Source of the DNA: DSOI01 sp041394885
GTDB taxonomy: Bacteria; Acidobacteriota; Terriglobia; Bryobacterales; Bryobacteraceae
Assembly (NCBI GenBank): GCA_041394885.1
Contig: JAWKHI010000001.1
Coordinates: 186,001 to 250,000 of the forward strand
Direction of reading: 5' to 3'
DNA length: 64,000 nucleotides
Shown: positions 24,677 to 33,089 of the stretch, one piece after another
Layout of the letters: each line of letters begins with the position of its first letter
Position numbering within the stretch: the stretch's first letter is position 1
The notes under the pieces: model-generated
Databases searched by the model: none
Told to the model about the DNA's origin: nothing
The model's input: only the letters and a program-made list of their open reading frames with translations
Made by a program: the position numbers and the translations under genes

Positions 24677-25764
24677 AACTGCACGCGCTCCTAGTACTGC
24701 TCGCCGTCTCGGCGCCGTCGTATTTGCTCGGCCAAAACGCCCTGCTCAGCACCAATGAGATGATGGCCCTCTACGGCCGCTCCATCCAACTCATGGACTC
24801 CACCACCGCCGCGGTGCCCGGCCTTGCCCGCGCCGCCGCCCCCATCATCGAAAACGCGCGCCAGACCCTCGACACCATCCGCCGTACCAACCGTCCGCAG
24901 GATGGCGCCCTCCACTACGGCTTCCTCAATCAAACCCGCGCCTTCCTCGCCCTTGCCGACGCGATGCCCAAGCCGCATCCGTTTCCCGCTGAAGCGGCGA
25001 AACAGTTCGTCGAGTTGCGAGCCGCGCTCGATCGCGCCGATGTCCACTTTCGCGCCCTCCTTGCCCTGAAAGAACAACAATTGCGAAATCCGGATCGTGA
25101 CAATCTCAAACGGTACGCCGACGCCAACGCCACCACCTCCCCGCCCGTGGACGGAACCACCCGTGTTGTGTTCCTCGGTGACTCCATCACCGACGGCTGG
25201 CGTCTCAACGAATACTTCCCCGGTAAAGACTATCTCAATCGCGGCATCAGCGGCCAGACCACCGGACAAATGCTCGGCCGCTTCATCGCCGATGTCGCCG
25301 CCCACAAGCCCGCCGTCATGGTTCTGCTCGGAGGCACCAACGACATCGCCCGCGGCGTCAGCGTCGACGCCATCCGTAACAACATCACGATGATCGCCGA
25401 TCTCGCCGAAGCCAACAAGATCCGCCCCGTGCTCGCCTCCATTCTCCCGATTCACGACTACAACAAGCAGCAGAACCCCTCGTTCGAGCGCAGTCCCCAG
25501 CGGCCCCCGGAAACCATCCGCGCCCTCAACACCTGGATGGCTTCCTTCTGCCGCCAACGCGGTTACGTCTATCTCGACTACTTCACGCCCACCGTCGACG
25601 AGCGCGGCTTTCTCAAGCAAGAGCTCGCCGACGACGGCCTCCACCCCAACTCAGCCGGCTATCGCGTGATGGCCCCGCTCGTGGAGGCTTCCATCGCCGA
25701 AGCGATTCCCCCTCCGCCGCCGGAGCCCAAACGCAGGCGCCGCGGCATTTTCGGGAGACAATAG
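24673..25764 (+). CDS. SGNH/GDSL-type esterase, exported
   Basis: 363 residues from a TTG start that overlaps the previous stop (TTGA) and is preceded by GGAGGA. A signal peptide (LHALLVLLAVSAPSYLLGQ) is followed by about 130 residues of helix-rich sequence, then the SGNH domain. Block I is VVFLGDSITDGW (nucleophile Ser), block II NRGISGQTTGQM, block III LLGGTNDIARG, and block V DDGLHPNSAGY with the catalytic Asp/His. It should hydrolyse an ester outside the cytoplasm, likely a deacetylase of sugars or lipids; the substrate is not evident. The C-terminus ends in a Pro/Arg-rich tail. Confidence 0.9.
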   Translation: MKLHALLVLLAVSAPSYLLGQNALLSTNEMMALYGRSIQLMDSTTAAVPGLARAAAPIIENARQTLDTIRRTNRPQDGALHYGFLNQTRAFLALADAMPKPHPFPAEAAKQFVELRAALDRADVHFRALLALKEQQLRNPDRDNLKRYADANATTSPPVDGTTRVVFLGDSITDGWRLNEYFPGKDYLNRGISGQTTGQMLGRFIADVAAHKPAVMVLLGGTNDIARGVSVDAIRNNITMIADLAEANKIRPVLASILPIHDYNKQQNPSFERSPQRPPETIRALNTWMASFCRQRGYVYLDYFTPTVDERGFLKQELADDGLHPNSAGYRVMAPLVEASIAEAIPPPPPEPKRRRRGIFGRQ

Positions 25765-25768
25765 AATC

Positions 25769-26833
25769 ATGCGTGCACGCGTCGCGGTGATGTTCATGGC
25801 CGCCGGATTGTCTCTCCCGGGTCAGATGAGCCTGTCGGTGCAGCAACTGGTTTCCTTCGTGAAGTCCTCGTTGCAGATGCGCCACGAAGACCGCAAGCTC
25901 GCCGCCTATCTGAAGAAGGTGACCCTCCGCGAGCGGCTCGAGCCGCGCGTAATCGAAGAGCTCCAGGGCCTGGGCGCCGGGCCGCGCACCGTGGAGGCGC
26001 TCGAAGCCTTGAGTGAAGCGTCCAGGTCACAGCCCAAAGCCGTCGCACCCGCCCCACGTCCCGCCCGCCCCGTCCTTGCGCCCCCCTCCCGCGAAGAACA
26101 GCAGCGGGTGCTCGAACAGGTGCGCGAGTATGCCCTCAACTACACCAAGCGCCTTCCGGACTTCATCTGCACACAGGTCACCCGCCGTTTCATCGACCCC
26201 TCCGGCCTCGAGTTCTGGCAGCGCCAGGACGTGATCACCACCAAGCTCTCCTTCTTCGATCAGAAAGAAGACTACAAGGTCGTCCTGGTAAACAGCCAGC
26301 CCGTCGACGTCGATTATCAGCGCCTCGGCGGCGCTATCTCCGCCGGCGAGTTCGGCACCATGCTCAAGGAAATCTTCGAGCCCGAAAGCGACGCCTCCTT
26401 CCAGTGGTCACGCTGGGCCACTCTGCGCGGCCGCCGCAATCACGTGTACGATTACCGCGTCACCCAGTCCAAGTCGAAATGGCGCATCAGCTATGAGCGG
26501 TCCCTTGAAATCATCGCCGGCTACCATGGTCAGGTTTTTGTCGACGCCCAGAACCATACCGTGACCCGGATCCGGCTGGAAGCCGAAGCGATCCCGCCCA
26601 CCTTCCCTGTGCAGGAAGCCTCGGTCGAGATGGACTACGACACCGTACCGATCAACGATCAGTCCTACATGGTCCCCCTCAAGCACACCATGCGGATGCG
26701 CCAAGGCAAGCTACTGGTAAAGAACGAAGTGGAATTCCGCATGTATCGCAAGTTCGGCGCCGAAGCCGTCATCACGTTCGACACCCCGGACCCGCTGCCG
26801 GAAGAGCAGCTCAAGGAAGAGCCGCCGCACTAA
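25769..26833 (+). CDS. Exported protein of unknown function
   Basis: 354 residues with a short signal peptide (MRARVAVMFMAAGLSLPGQ). Residues 20-85 are helical and charged (QQLVSFVKSSLQMRHEDRKL). A Pro/Ala linker at about 90-110 follows. A larger domain begins EQVREYALNYTKRLPDFICT. Later landmarks are a single FQWSRWATLRGRRNHVYDYR stretch and YMVPLKHTMRMRQGKLLVK, suggesting a beta-rich ligand-binding fold. It starts 4 bases after the esterase stop and ends a four-gene run. I recall related proteins only in Acidobacteria; no function can be given. Confidence 0.8.
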   Translation: MRARVAVMFMAAGLSLPGQMSLSVQQLVSFVKSSLQMRHEDRKLAAYLKKVTLRERLEPRVIEELQGLGAGPRTVEALEALSEASRSQPKAVAPAPRPARPVLAPPSREEQQRVLEQVREYALNYTKRLPDFICTQVTRRFIDPSGLEFWQRQDVITTKLSFFDQKEDYKVVLVNSQPVDVDYQRLGGAISAGEFGTMLKEIFEPESDASFQWSRWATLRGRRNHVYDYRVTQSKSKWRISYERSLEIIAGYHGQVFVDAQNHTVTRIRLEAEAIPPTFPVQEASVEMDYDTVPINDQSYMVPLKHTMRMRQGKLLVKNEVEFRMYRKFGAEAVITFDTPDPLPEEQLKEEPPH

Positions 26834-26846
26834 CAGCCGGACCCGT

Positions 26847-27773
26847 TCACCCCCGCGCCGCCAACGCCTTGGCCCGCGCCGCCAGATACGCGCTCACGGC
26901 CTCATCCAACGGCGGCATCGGCGCGAGCCCCGCCCCTTCCATCCTCGCGTTGGAAAGTGCCGAGAACTTCGGCCTTCGCGCCGCGGTTCGATACTCCCGT
27001 TCGTTGGTGGCGCGCAGTTCCGGCTCGAGCCCCGCCAGCCGGAATATGGTGCGCGCATAGTCGTACCACGAAATCGCCGTGCCTCCGCCGACGTGATACA
27101 CCCCGTGGACCCCGGCCGCCACCAATCCCAACGTCTTTTCCGCCAGCAGCGGCGCGTAGGTGGGCGAGGCGACGTGATCCTCCACCACTCGGATCGGCGC
27201 CTTGCCGGACGCGAGACGCAGCATCAGCTCGATGAAGTTGCCGCGCGGCGTATTCAGCCCCCCCGGCCCGAACACGCCCGACGTGCGTATCAATAGCGGT
27301 TTGTCGAGATAAGCCTGCGCGTACAATTCCCCCGCCAGCTTCGACACCGCATAGGCACCCAGAGGATGCACCGAATCCTCCTCGGTGTAGGGCCGCCTGG
27401 CCGCGCCGTCGAAAACATAGTCGGTGGAAAAATGGATCAGTTTCGCGTCCAATTGACGGCAGGTGACCGCCATGTTCCGCACCGCCATGCCGTTCACCAT
27501 GAAAGCCGCTAGCGGCTCCTTCTCCGCCACATCCACCATGTTGTAGGCGGCGGCGTTGATCACCAGCGTCGGCGATAGCGCCACCAGCGTGGACTCCACC
27601 TGCGCCGGATCGGTAACGTCGCCGTCGGCGCGCGTAAGCGCAACCACATCGGCCCCGGCCGCCGTGAAAACGCGAACCAATTCCACGCCCAGTTGACCGG
27701 CGCCACCGAAGATCACTACCTTTTCTGAAATCCGAATGGGAGACGCGCTCACAGGCGCGCCAGACTCTGACAT
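26847..27773 (-). CDS. rfbD: dTDP-4-dehydrorhamnose reductase (RmlD/RfbD family)
   Basis: 308 residues. Short-chain dehydrogenase fold: the NAD(P) site FGGAGQLGVELVRVF lies near the N-terminus. VINAAAYNMVDVAEKEPLAA and FSTDYVFDG follow. The catalytic Tyr-Lys is in GAYAVSKLAGE (YxxxK). The last step of dTDP-L-rhamnose synthesis is the usual role, but no rmlA, B or C is adjacent, so another sugar-nucleotide reduction is possible. The ATG at 27773 is preferred; upstream frame-open sequence is a 15-bp repeat and looks non-coding. Convergent with the plus-strand run, 13 bases between stops. Confidence 0.88.
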   Translation of the reverse strand: MSESGAPVSASPIRISEKVVIFGGAGQLGVELVRVFTAAGADVVALTRADGDVTDPAQVESTLVALSPTLVINAAAYNMVDVAEKEPLAAFMVNGMAVRNMAVTCRQLDAKLIHFSTDYVFDGAARRPYTEEDSVHPLGAYAVSKLAGELYAQAYLDKPLLIRTSGVFGPGGLNTPRGNFIELMLRLASGKAPIRVVEDHVASPTYAPLLAEKTLGLVAAGVHGVYHVGGGTAISWYDYARTIFRLAGLEPELRATNEREYRTAARRPKFSALSNARMEGAGLAPMPPLDEAVSAYLAARAKALAARG

Positions 27774-27800
27774 AGAGTCAGGATAACGCGTGTCCTGACC

Positions 27801-27835
27801 GCCGGAGAGATGGCTGCCGGAAAGATGGATGCCGG
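27801..27835. repeat. 15-bp tandem repeat, 2.3 units
   Basis: GCCGGAGAGATGGCT (27801-27815), GCCGGAAAGATGGAT (27816-27830) and the start of a third (GCCGG), between the PilZ gene end and rfbD start. Confidence 0.85.
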
Positions 27836-27858
27836 CGTCACCCGTCCCGGAGCAGGTC

Positions 27859-28281
27859 TCATTGACCGGACAGCGCTGGAGCGCGGCGATCGCCTTCCGC
27901 GTCTCTGTCTCTCCCGCCTTCGATGCCCTCACCGAGCAACCGCGCCCGCAATCGCTCCAATTCGGCCAGATGCGTCAACGAATGCCGCAATTCCAATCCC
28001 ACCCGATATCGGTCACCCTCCGCCACGCAATAACACACCTCGCCCAACAGCAACGTGTCGTCCCATTGCATCCGCACCAGCGTTCCCGGCGACATCGGAT
28101 CCTCCATCCTCACCGCCGCGCCCCGGCCCGACAGGTCCACCACCCACCCCAGCCGCATCCGCACCCCATCCTCACTCAATTCCCCGATCGCAACCGCTTG
28201 GTCCAGCCCCATCCGAGGCTCCCGCCGCTGCTCCCCACCCGCCCGGTCCACGCTGCCGTCGTCTCTGCCTCGATTCGCCAT
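27859..28281 (-). CDS. PilZ-domain protein
   Basis: 140 residues, cytoplasmic. A RRxxR-type motif (EQRREPRM) occurs near residue 17 and a D-x-S-x-x-G motif (VVDLSGRGAAV) near residue 48; together these form the cyclic-di-GMP site of PilZ domains. The GTLVRMQWDDTLLLGEVCYC strand pattern completes the barrel. The Arg/Asp-rich tail after residue 115 is probably disordered. AGAGGAAGC precedes the ATG. Likely a second-messenger receptor or adaptor; its partner cannot be told from the neighbourhood. Confidence 0.82.
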   Translation of the reverse strand: MANRGRDDGSVDRAGGEQRREPRMGLDQAVAIGELSEDGVRMRLGWVVDLSGRGAAVRMEDPMSPGTLVRMQWDDTLLLGEVCYCVAEGDRYRVGLELRHSLTHLAELERLRARLLGEGIEGGRDRDAEGDRRAPALSGQ

Positions 28282-28362
28282 GCTTCCTCTTTGCTCTCAT
28301 CGACGCACCAGCCCGCTTCGATCACGGAATACACCCTGCTTTCATTTCGACAGCATTTGTCT

Positions 28363-28392
28363 GACAAAATGTCGGCCACCCGACAGTCTGTC
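28363..28392. promoter_or_regulatory. Pair of GACA-N3-TGTC dyads (candidate operator)
   Basis: GACA-AAA-TGTC at 28363-28373 and GACA-GTC-TGTC at 28382-28392, centres 19 bp apart, so roughly two helical turns. They sit in the 209-base region between the divergent PilZ and subtilase genes, about 100 bases before the subtilase ATG. Two spaced copies of one palindrome suggest cooperative binding of a dimeric repressor; the regulator is unknown. Confidence 0.5.
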
Positions 28393-28490
28393 ATCCTCGG
28401 CATTGCACCCAACATACACCAAACCGCTCATTCCACGACACTTATCCTAGTCCGCCCGTTTGGCCTCCGCCTTGCCTATCTACAGGCGTC

Positions 28491-30284
28491 ATGAGACTGA
28501 CCCAGAAACTGCTGCTCACCCTACTCGCCACTTCGCTCGCCGTAGCACAGGTTTCCATCCCAGGTGGTCCAACCACCATCGGTGGCCCGGGCGGGGGCCC
28601 TTCCCCGATCGGTGGCGGCGGACCCGCCCCGGCCGAGAGGGCCGACCTCACCAAGCTCTCCGACGAGCTCAAAGAGGTCCCCGGCAACGGCACGTCGAAC
28701 GAGTTGCTCGACGTCATCGTGCAATACGACACCTCCGTGCCGATGATCCAAAGCTCCAAGGTCCTGGCCCAGGGCACGGTCGAAAAGGAATACCAGCACT
28801 TCGCCGGCGTTCGCATGCGCATCTCGGCCAGCGCACTGGCCACCCTCACCAACACCAGGGGCGTCAAGTTCATTACGCCCAACCGCCCCATCGCCCCGCG
28901 CCTCGAGCACGCAGTCCCCGCCGTCTACGCCGACATCGTCCATCAGTCCGGTTTCACCGGCTCCGGCATCGGCGTCGCCGTCATCGATAGCGGTGTCAGC
29001 ATGCACGGCGATCTGTATGCCAACGGCGCCCTGCGCGTGGTCTACTCCGAGAGCTTCGTCCCCGGTGATCCCAGCACCGCCGACGGCTACGGCCATGGCA
29101 CCCACGTCGCCACCATCATCGCCAGCAACGGCGCCCTTTCGTCAGGCTCCGGCCATACACGGACCTTTAAAGGCGTCGCTCCCTCAGCAAACATCATCAA
29201 CCTCCGCGTGCTAGACAACTCCGGTGTGGGCAGCGACGCCTCCGTGGTCGCCGCCATTGACCGCGCGATTGCCCTCAAGAACACCTACAACATCAAGGTG
29301 ATCAATCTTTCCCTCGGACGCGGCGTCATGGAAAGCTATACCCTCGATCCCCTTTGCCAAGCCGCCGAACGCGCCTGGCAGGCCGGCATCGTCGTCGTCG
29401 CCGCCGCCGGTAATCGCGGACGCGACAATTCTATGGGCACACTTGGGTATGGCACCATCGGTTCGCCCGGCAACAGCCCATGGGTCATCACCGTCGGCGC
29501 CATGAAAGATCGCAACACGGACTCGCGCGCCGATGACCGCTTCGCCAGTTACTCCTCGAAAGGACCCACCCTCCTCGACCATGTCGTCAAACCCGATCTC
29601 GTCGCCCCGGGAAACCGCATCATCGCCGGCAAAGCCGAGGGCAGCTTCCTCGCCGCCCACTACCCGTCGATGGTGATCAATAAGAGCTACTACCTCACCG
29701 GCAAAAGCGGTTCCTCGCCCTACATTCGCTTGAGCGGCACCAGCATGGCCACACCCATGGTCGCCGCCACCGCCGCCTTGATGCTCAATCGCGAGCCCAA
29801 CTTGTCCCCCGACACCGTCAAGGCGCGCTTGATGCTCACCGCCACCAAGGCCACCGCGCCCTCCTACGACAACTACTTCCATGCCCCCACCGGCGCCAAC
29901 TATTCGCTCCAATCCGATATTTTCGCGGTAGGAGCCGGCTACCTGGACGCCCTCGCCGCCGTCAACAGCACCGCCGTGGTTCCCGCTGGCACTCGCGCCC
30001 TTTCTCCCAAGGCGGTCTTCAATCCAGCCAACTCCACGGTGTCCATCCTCGCCAATAACGTGATCTGGGGCACCAACGTCATTTGGGGAACCAACGTCAT
30101 CTGGGGTACCAACATCGTCTGGGGCACCAGTGTTCTGCTCCCCAACAATGTCGTCTGGGGCTCCAACATCGTCTGGGGCACCAGCGGAACCAGTGGGTTC
30201 AATATCGTCTGGGGCACCAACATCGTCTGGGGCACGTCCACTGCGTTCCCGGAAGCCCTCTCAGCGGAAGGAGATCTCGAGTAG
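28491..30284 (+). CDS. Subtilisin-like serine protease (S8) with WGT-repeat C-terminus
   Basis: 597 residues, exported: signal peptide MRLTQKLLLTLLATSLAVAQ, then a Gly/Pro-rich linker. Residues about 70-135 resemble an inhibitor-I9 propeptide. The catalytic triad is visible as D166 (VAVIDSGV), H202 (GYGHGTHVA) and S418 (LSGTSMATP); the oxyanion Asn is in AAAGNRG. After the catalytic domain, residues 522-582 contain eight near-identical hexads of type N-V-I-W-G-T. The repeats are not part of the protease fold and may form a beta stack for surface binding or secretion. The gene is monocistronic. Confidence 0.92.
   Translation: MRLTQKLLLTLLATSLAVAQVSIPGGPTTIGGPGGGPSPIGGGGPAPAERADLTKLSDELKEVPGNGTSNELLDVIVQYDTSVPMIQSSKVLAQGTVEKEYQHFAGVRMRISASALATLTNTRGVKFITPNRPIAPRLEHAVPAVYADIVHQSGFTGSGIGVAVIDSGVSMHGDLYANGALRVVYSESFVPGDPSTADGYGHGTHVATIIASNGALSSGSGHTRTFKGVAPSANIINLRVLDNSGVGSDASVVAAIDRAIALKNTYNIKVINLSLGRGVMESYTLDPLCQAAERAWQAGIVVVAAAGNRGRDNSMGTLGYGTIGSPGNSPWVITVGAMKDRNTDSRADDRFASYSSKGPTLLDHVVKPDLVAPGNRIIAGKAEGSFLAAHYPSMVINKSYYLTGKSGSSPYIRLSGTSMATPMVAATAALMLNREPNLSPDTVKARLMLTATKATAPSYDNYFHAPTGANYSLQSDIFAVGAGYLDALAAVNSTAVVPAGTRALSPKAVFNPANSTVSILANNVIWGTNVIWGTNVIWGTNIVWGTSVLLPNNVVWGSNIVWGTSGTSGFNIVWGTNIVWGTSTAFPEALSAEGDLE
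30054..30236 (+). repeat. 18-bp coding repeats for the WGT hexads
   Basis: Tandem 18-bp units with core TCTGGGG or TTTGGGG encode W-G-T/S with N-[VI]-[VI] between. Tryptophans fall at residues 526, 532, 538, 544, 556, 562, 574 and 580. The first four are perfectly spaced; two short spacers (SVLLPN and SGTSGF) interrupt the rest. Synonymous differences between units show this is an old, selected array. Confidence 0.9.
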
Positions 30285-30307
30285 ACGGCGCAGCGGCCCT
30301 GTGCAGG

Positions 30308-30655
30308 CTAGCCCCACCGGGCCAGCAGCCAAAGACACACGCCAATGCCCGCCAGCAGGCTGATCTCGGCCCATTGCCGGACAGGCCATCGCCGCGGCGC
30401 TCCGTCGGGATCCGAAGCGGCGCCGCCCGGGCTCGCCAACGATCGAATCAATCGTGAATCCACCGCCGATCGCTCCCCGTTGACACTCCGCAATATCTCC
30501 CGGCGGCCGGCTTCATCGGCGATCAAAAGCGTCATTGCCTCCGATCCCGTCGTCGCCTCTGTCAACTTGCCCCGCAAATTGGCCGGTACATCGGCAAGCG
30601 AACGGTAGAATCGCGTCTCGGCGCCAACCGAGATCACCACCGTCGAAATCCGCAT
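30308..30655 (-). CDS. Small membrane-anchored protein of unknown function
   Basis: 115 residues from the ATG at 30655, with GGAG ten bases upstream; an ATG 15 bases earlier is also possible. The soluble N-terminal part (MRISTVVISVGAETRFYRSL; LTEATTGSEAMTLLIADEAG) is followed by a Pro/Arg linker and one C-terminal membrane helix (ISLLAGIGVCLWLLARW). This suggests a tail-anchored cytoplasmic protein. The family is not recognised. It lies between the convergent subtilase gene and the LysR gene. Confidence 0.65.
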   Translation of the reverse strand: MRISTVVISVGAETRFYRSLADVPANLRGKLTEATTGSEAMTLLIADEAGRREILRSVNGERSAVDSRLIRSLASPGGAASDPDGAPRRWPVRQWAEISLLAGIGVCLWLLARWG

Positions 30656-30748
30656 TGTCAGCCGCTCCATTTCGGCGCCCTCTCTTCGTACTTATCGCTC
30701 AACCGCTTCTACGTATGAATCGAGTGCGGTGGCTCCCCGCCTCTCACT

Positions 30749-31663
30749 CTACACCCGTTGCGGCACGCTCGCCTTCAACTCGTCCTCCACGTGATCCAGG
30801 ATCACCTGGATGAATCCCAGGCCCGCCTTGGAAAACGATTTGTCCGCCCGATAGATCAACCCGACGCTCCGCCGCATCGGCTCCGGCCCCAACGGCCGTA
30901 CCACCAACCGCGACGCCGCCATCTCTTCCTCGCAATGTGACGCCGCCAGAAAACCCACGCCCAGCCCCGCCATCACGAACCGCTTCATCATTTCCGTCGC
31001 ATCCAGTTCCATCGAAATCTGGATGTCGTCCTCCACCAGTTCCAGCCATTCGTTCAGTCGCGAACGCGTTGTGCCGGACTTCGGCATCAGCAACTGATAC
31101 GGCACCAAGTCCCGCGCACGCACGCTCTCCAAACTCGCCAGCGGATGCCCCGGCGGAACGATCACCTGAATCTCGTCCGCGAAAATCTTCACAACCTGCA
31201 CACGCTTTTCAGACACCGGCAACTGCGTGATTCCGAAGTCTGCCTGGTTGTCCACAACCGCTTCCACAATCCGGGTCCCGTAGCTGCGCTCCACCTGAAT
31301 CTGGATGTTGGGAAACCGTTCCTTGTACTCGGAGAACACCTGCGGCAGCACATAGATACAGGTCGCCTCGTTGGCCGCTATCACCAGTTCCCCGCGCGGG
31401 CTTCGCTCCAGTTCGGCGATCGTCTCCTGCGCGCGCCGGCGCAGATCCAGGATCTGCTCAGCATAGTCGGCGAATATCCGTCCAGCCGGGGTCAGCGCGA
31501 TCCGCGTGCCCAGACGGTCGAACAAGCTCGCATTCAACTCCTGTTCCAGTTGCCGCACCTGCGCGCTGATGGCTGGCTGCGTGCGAAAACACGTCTGCGC
31601 CGCTTTCGAAAAGCTCTTCAGACGCACGATTTCGAGGAAAGTATGAAGCTGATCGAGGTCCAT
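30749..31663 (-). CDS. LysR-family transcriptional regulator
   Basis: 304 residues. The winged-helix domain MDLDQLHTFLEIVRLKSFSK and the AQTCFRTQPAISAQVRQLEQ recognition helix are clear, followed by the SLFDRLGTRIALTPAG hinge. The effector domain starts at RGELVIAANEATCIYVLP; it resembles the CysB/CbbR branch. I prefer the ATG at 31663, which has AGAGGGG five bases upstream, over one 18 bases earlier. It diverges from the cytochrome c gene (65-base gap), so that gene is the likely target, as is usual for LysR pairs. Confidence 0.92.
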   Translation of the reverse strand: MDLDQLHTFLEIVRLKSFSKAAQTCFRTQPAISAQVRQLEQELNASLFDRLGTRIALTPAGRIFADYAEQILDLRRRAQETIAELERSPRGELVIAANEATCIYVLPQVFSEYKERFPNIQIQVERSYGTRIVEAVVDNQADFGITQLPVSEKRVQVVKIFADEIQVIVPPGHPLASLESVRARDLVPYQLLMPKSGTTRSRLNEWLELVEDDIQISMELDATEMMKRFVMAGLGVGFLAASHCEEEMAASRLVVRPLGPEPMRRSVGLIYRADKSFSKAGLGFIQVILDHVEDELKASVPQRV

Positions 31664-31728
31664 GGGCCCCTCTGCAAGCATCGCCTGCTTGCCGCCTGCT
31701 GACTGAGAATTATAACATCGTAGTACTG

Positions 31729-32139
31729 ATGAAACCCCTACTTTCTCTCTTTTTGCTTGCCGGCTGGTGCATCGCCGCGCCTCCCGACGGCATGACCAAA
31801 CTGGATCGGGGCCGCTACCTCGCTGTCGAAGTGGGCAAGTGCGCCGATTGCCACACCCCCAAAACCGAAGCCGGTGAACTCGACAAAGAAAAGTGGTTCA
31901 AGGGAAAGGTAATGGAGTACCAGCCGATCGAGCCGATCGCGGACTGGCACAAAACTTCCCCCGACATCACTCCCGCCGGCAGGCTCTGGGGCCGATGGGG
32001 CGGCGAGGCTGCCCTCGTGAAATATCTCATGACCGGTCTGACGCCCAAGGGCACCGCCGCCGGCCCTCCCATGCCCACCTACAAAATGAGCAAGGAAGAC
32101 GCCGAAGCCATCGTTGAATATCTCAAGACCTTGAAATAG
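31729..32139 (+). CDS. Exported monoheme cytochrome c
   Basis: 136 residues. Signal peptide MKPLLSLFLLAGWCIAAPP; heme-binding CADCH near residue 38 (LAVEVGKCADCHTPKTE). A likely Met axial ligand lies in GPPMPTYKMSKEDAEAIVEY near the end. This is a class I periplasmic electron carrier, similar to cytochrome subunits of alcohol or sugar dehydrogenases. It diverges from the LysR gene and is followed 7 bases later by the TIM-barrel gene, probably in the same transcript. Confidence 0.88.
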   Translation: MKPLLSLFLLAGWCIAAPPDGMTKLDRGRYLAVEVGKCADCHTPKTEAGELDKEKWFKGKVMEYQPIEPIADWHKTSPDITPAGRLWGRWGGEAALVKYLMTGLTPKGTAAGPPMPTYKMSKEDAEAIVEYLKTLK

Positions 32140-32146
32140 GATCCCG

Positions 32147-33084
32147 ATGAACATCTCCAGACGCTCTCTCGTTTCCGCGTCCGCCGCCCTCGTGCCCGCT
32201 GCCTCTCTTGTTCCTGGCCCCACGGGCTCTCTCGCCGCCGCGCCCACCGCCCCCCACCGCACCAAACTCGGAGTCTCCACCTATTCCTACTGGCACTTCA
32301 GCAAGGAAAAATACCCGATCGAAAAGGTGATCGACAACGCCGCCCGCATCGGCTTCGACGGCGTCGAAATCCTGCATCGCCAGATGGCCGACGAAACCCC
32401 GGCCTACTGCAACAAACTCAAACGGCAGGCTTTCGCCCTCGGGCTCGACCTCTACATGCTCTCCATCCATCAGAACTTCGTCTCGCCGGACCCCGCCGTC
32501 CGCAAGCAGAACATCGACCATACCATCGGCTGCATCCAGTTGGCCGCGCGCCTCGGCATCCCCTGCATTCGCCTCAACTCCGGACGCTGGGGCACCGTCA
32601 AATCCTTCGACGACCTCATGAAGGTGAAAGGCAACGAGCCGCCTCTTCCCGGCTACACCAACGACAACGCCTTTCAATGGTGCATTGATTCCATCGGCGA
32701 ATGCCTCCCCGCCGCCGAAAAGGAAGGCGTCGTCATGGCGCTCGAAAACCACTGGGGACTCACCACCCAGCCCGAAGGCGTCCTCCGCATTCACAAGGCC
32801 GTCCATTCACCCTGGCTCGGCATCAACATGGATACCGGCAACTATCCCGGAGACCCCTACCCCGAAATCGAAAAGCTCGCCCCCACGCCACCATCGTGCA
32901 GGCAAAAACCTACTACGGCGGCGGCGTCTGGTACACCCTCGATCTCGACTACCCCCGCATCGCCGGGATCCTGCGCAAGCATAACTTCCACGGCTGGGTA
33001 TCGCTCGAGATGGAAGGCAAGGGCGAGGCCGACTCGGCCGTCGCCCAGAGCTTCGGTGTCCTGCAAAAGGCCTTCAACGGGTAG
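32147..33084 (+). pseudogene. Sugar-phosphate isomerase/epimerase-like TIM-barrel protein, frameshifted
   Basis: Tat signal (MNISRRSLVSASAALVPAAS), then an AP-endonuclease-2/xylose-isomerase-like TIM barrel: KLGVSTYSYWHF, IGFDGVEILHRQ, IPCIRLNSGRWG, GVVMALENHWG and WLGINMDTGNY. The frame breaks in a run of five C at 32880-32884. One extra base there would join EIEKLAPHATIVQAKTYYGG and continue to the TAG at 33084 (HGWVSLEMEGKG, ALQKAFNG-type end). Restored length is about 312 residues. The single homopolymer indel may be a sequencing error rather than true decay. It is probably cotranscribed with the cytochrome. Confidence 0.85.
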
Positions 33085-33089
33085 TCCCG

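Noticed and set aside
32875..32890. Programmed frameshift in the TIM-barrel gene
   Set aside because: The shift is at a plain run of five C without a slippery heptamer or downstream stem, more typical of a homopolymer indel.
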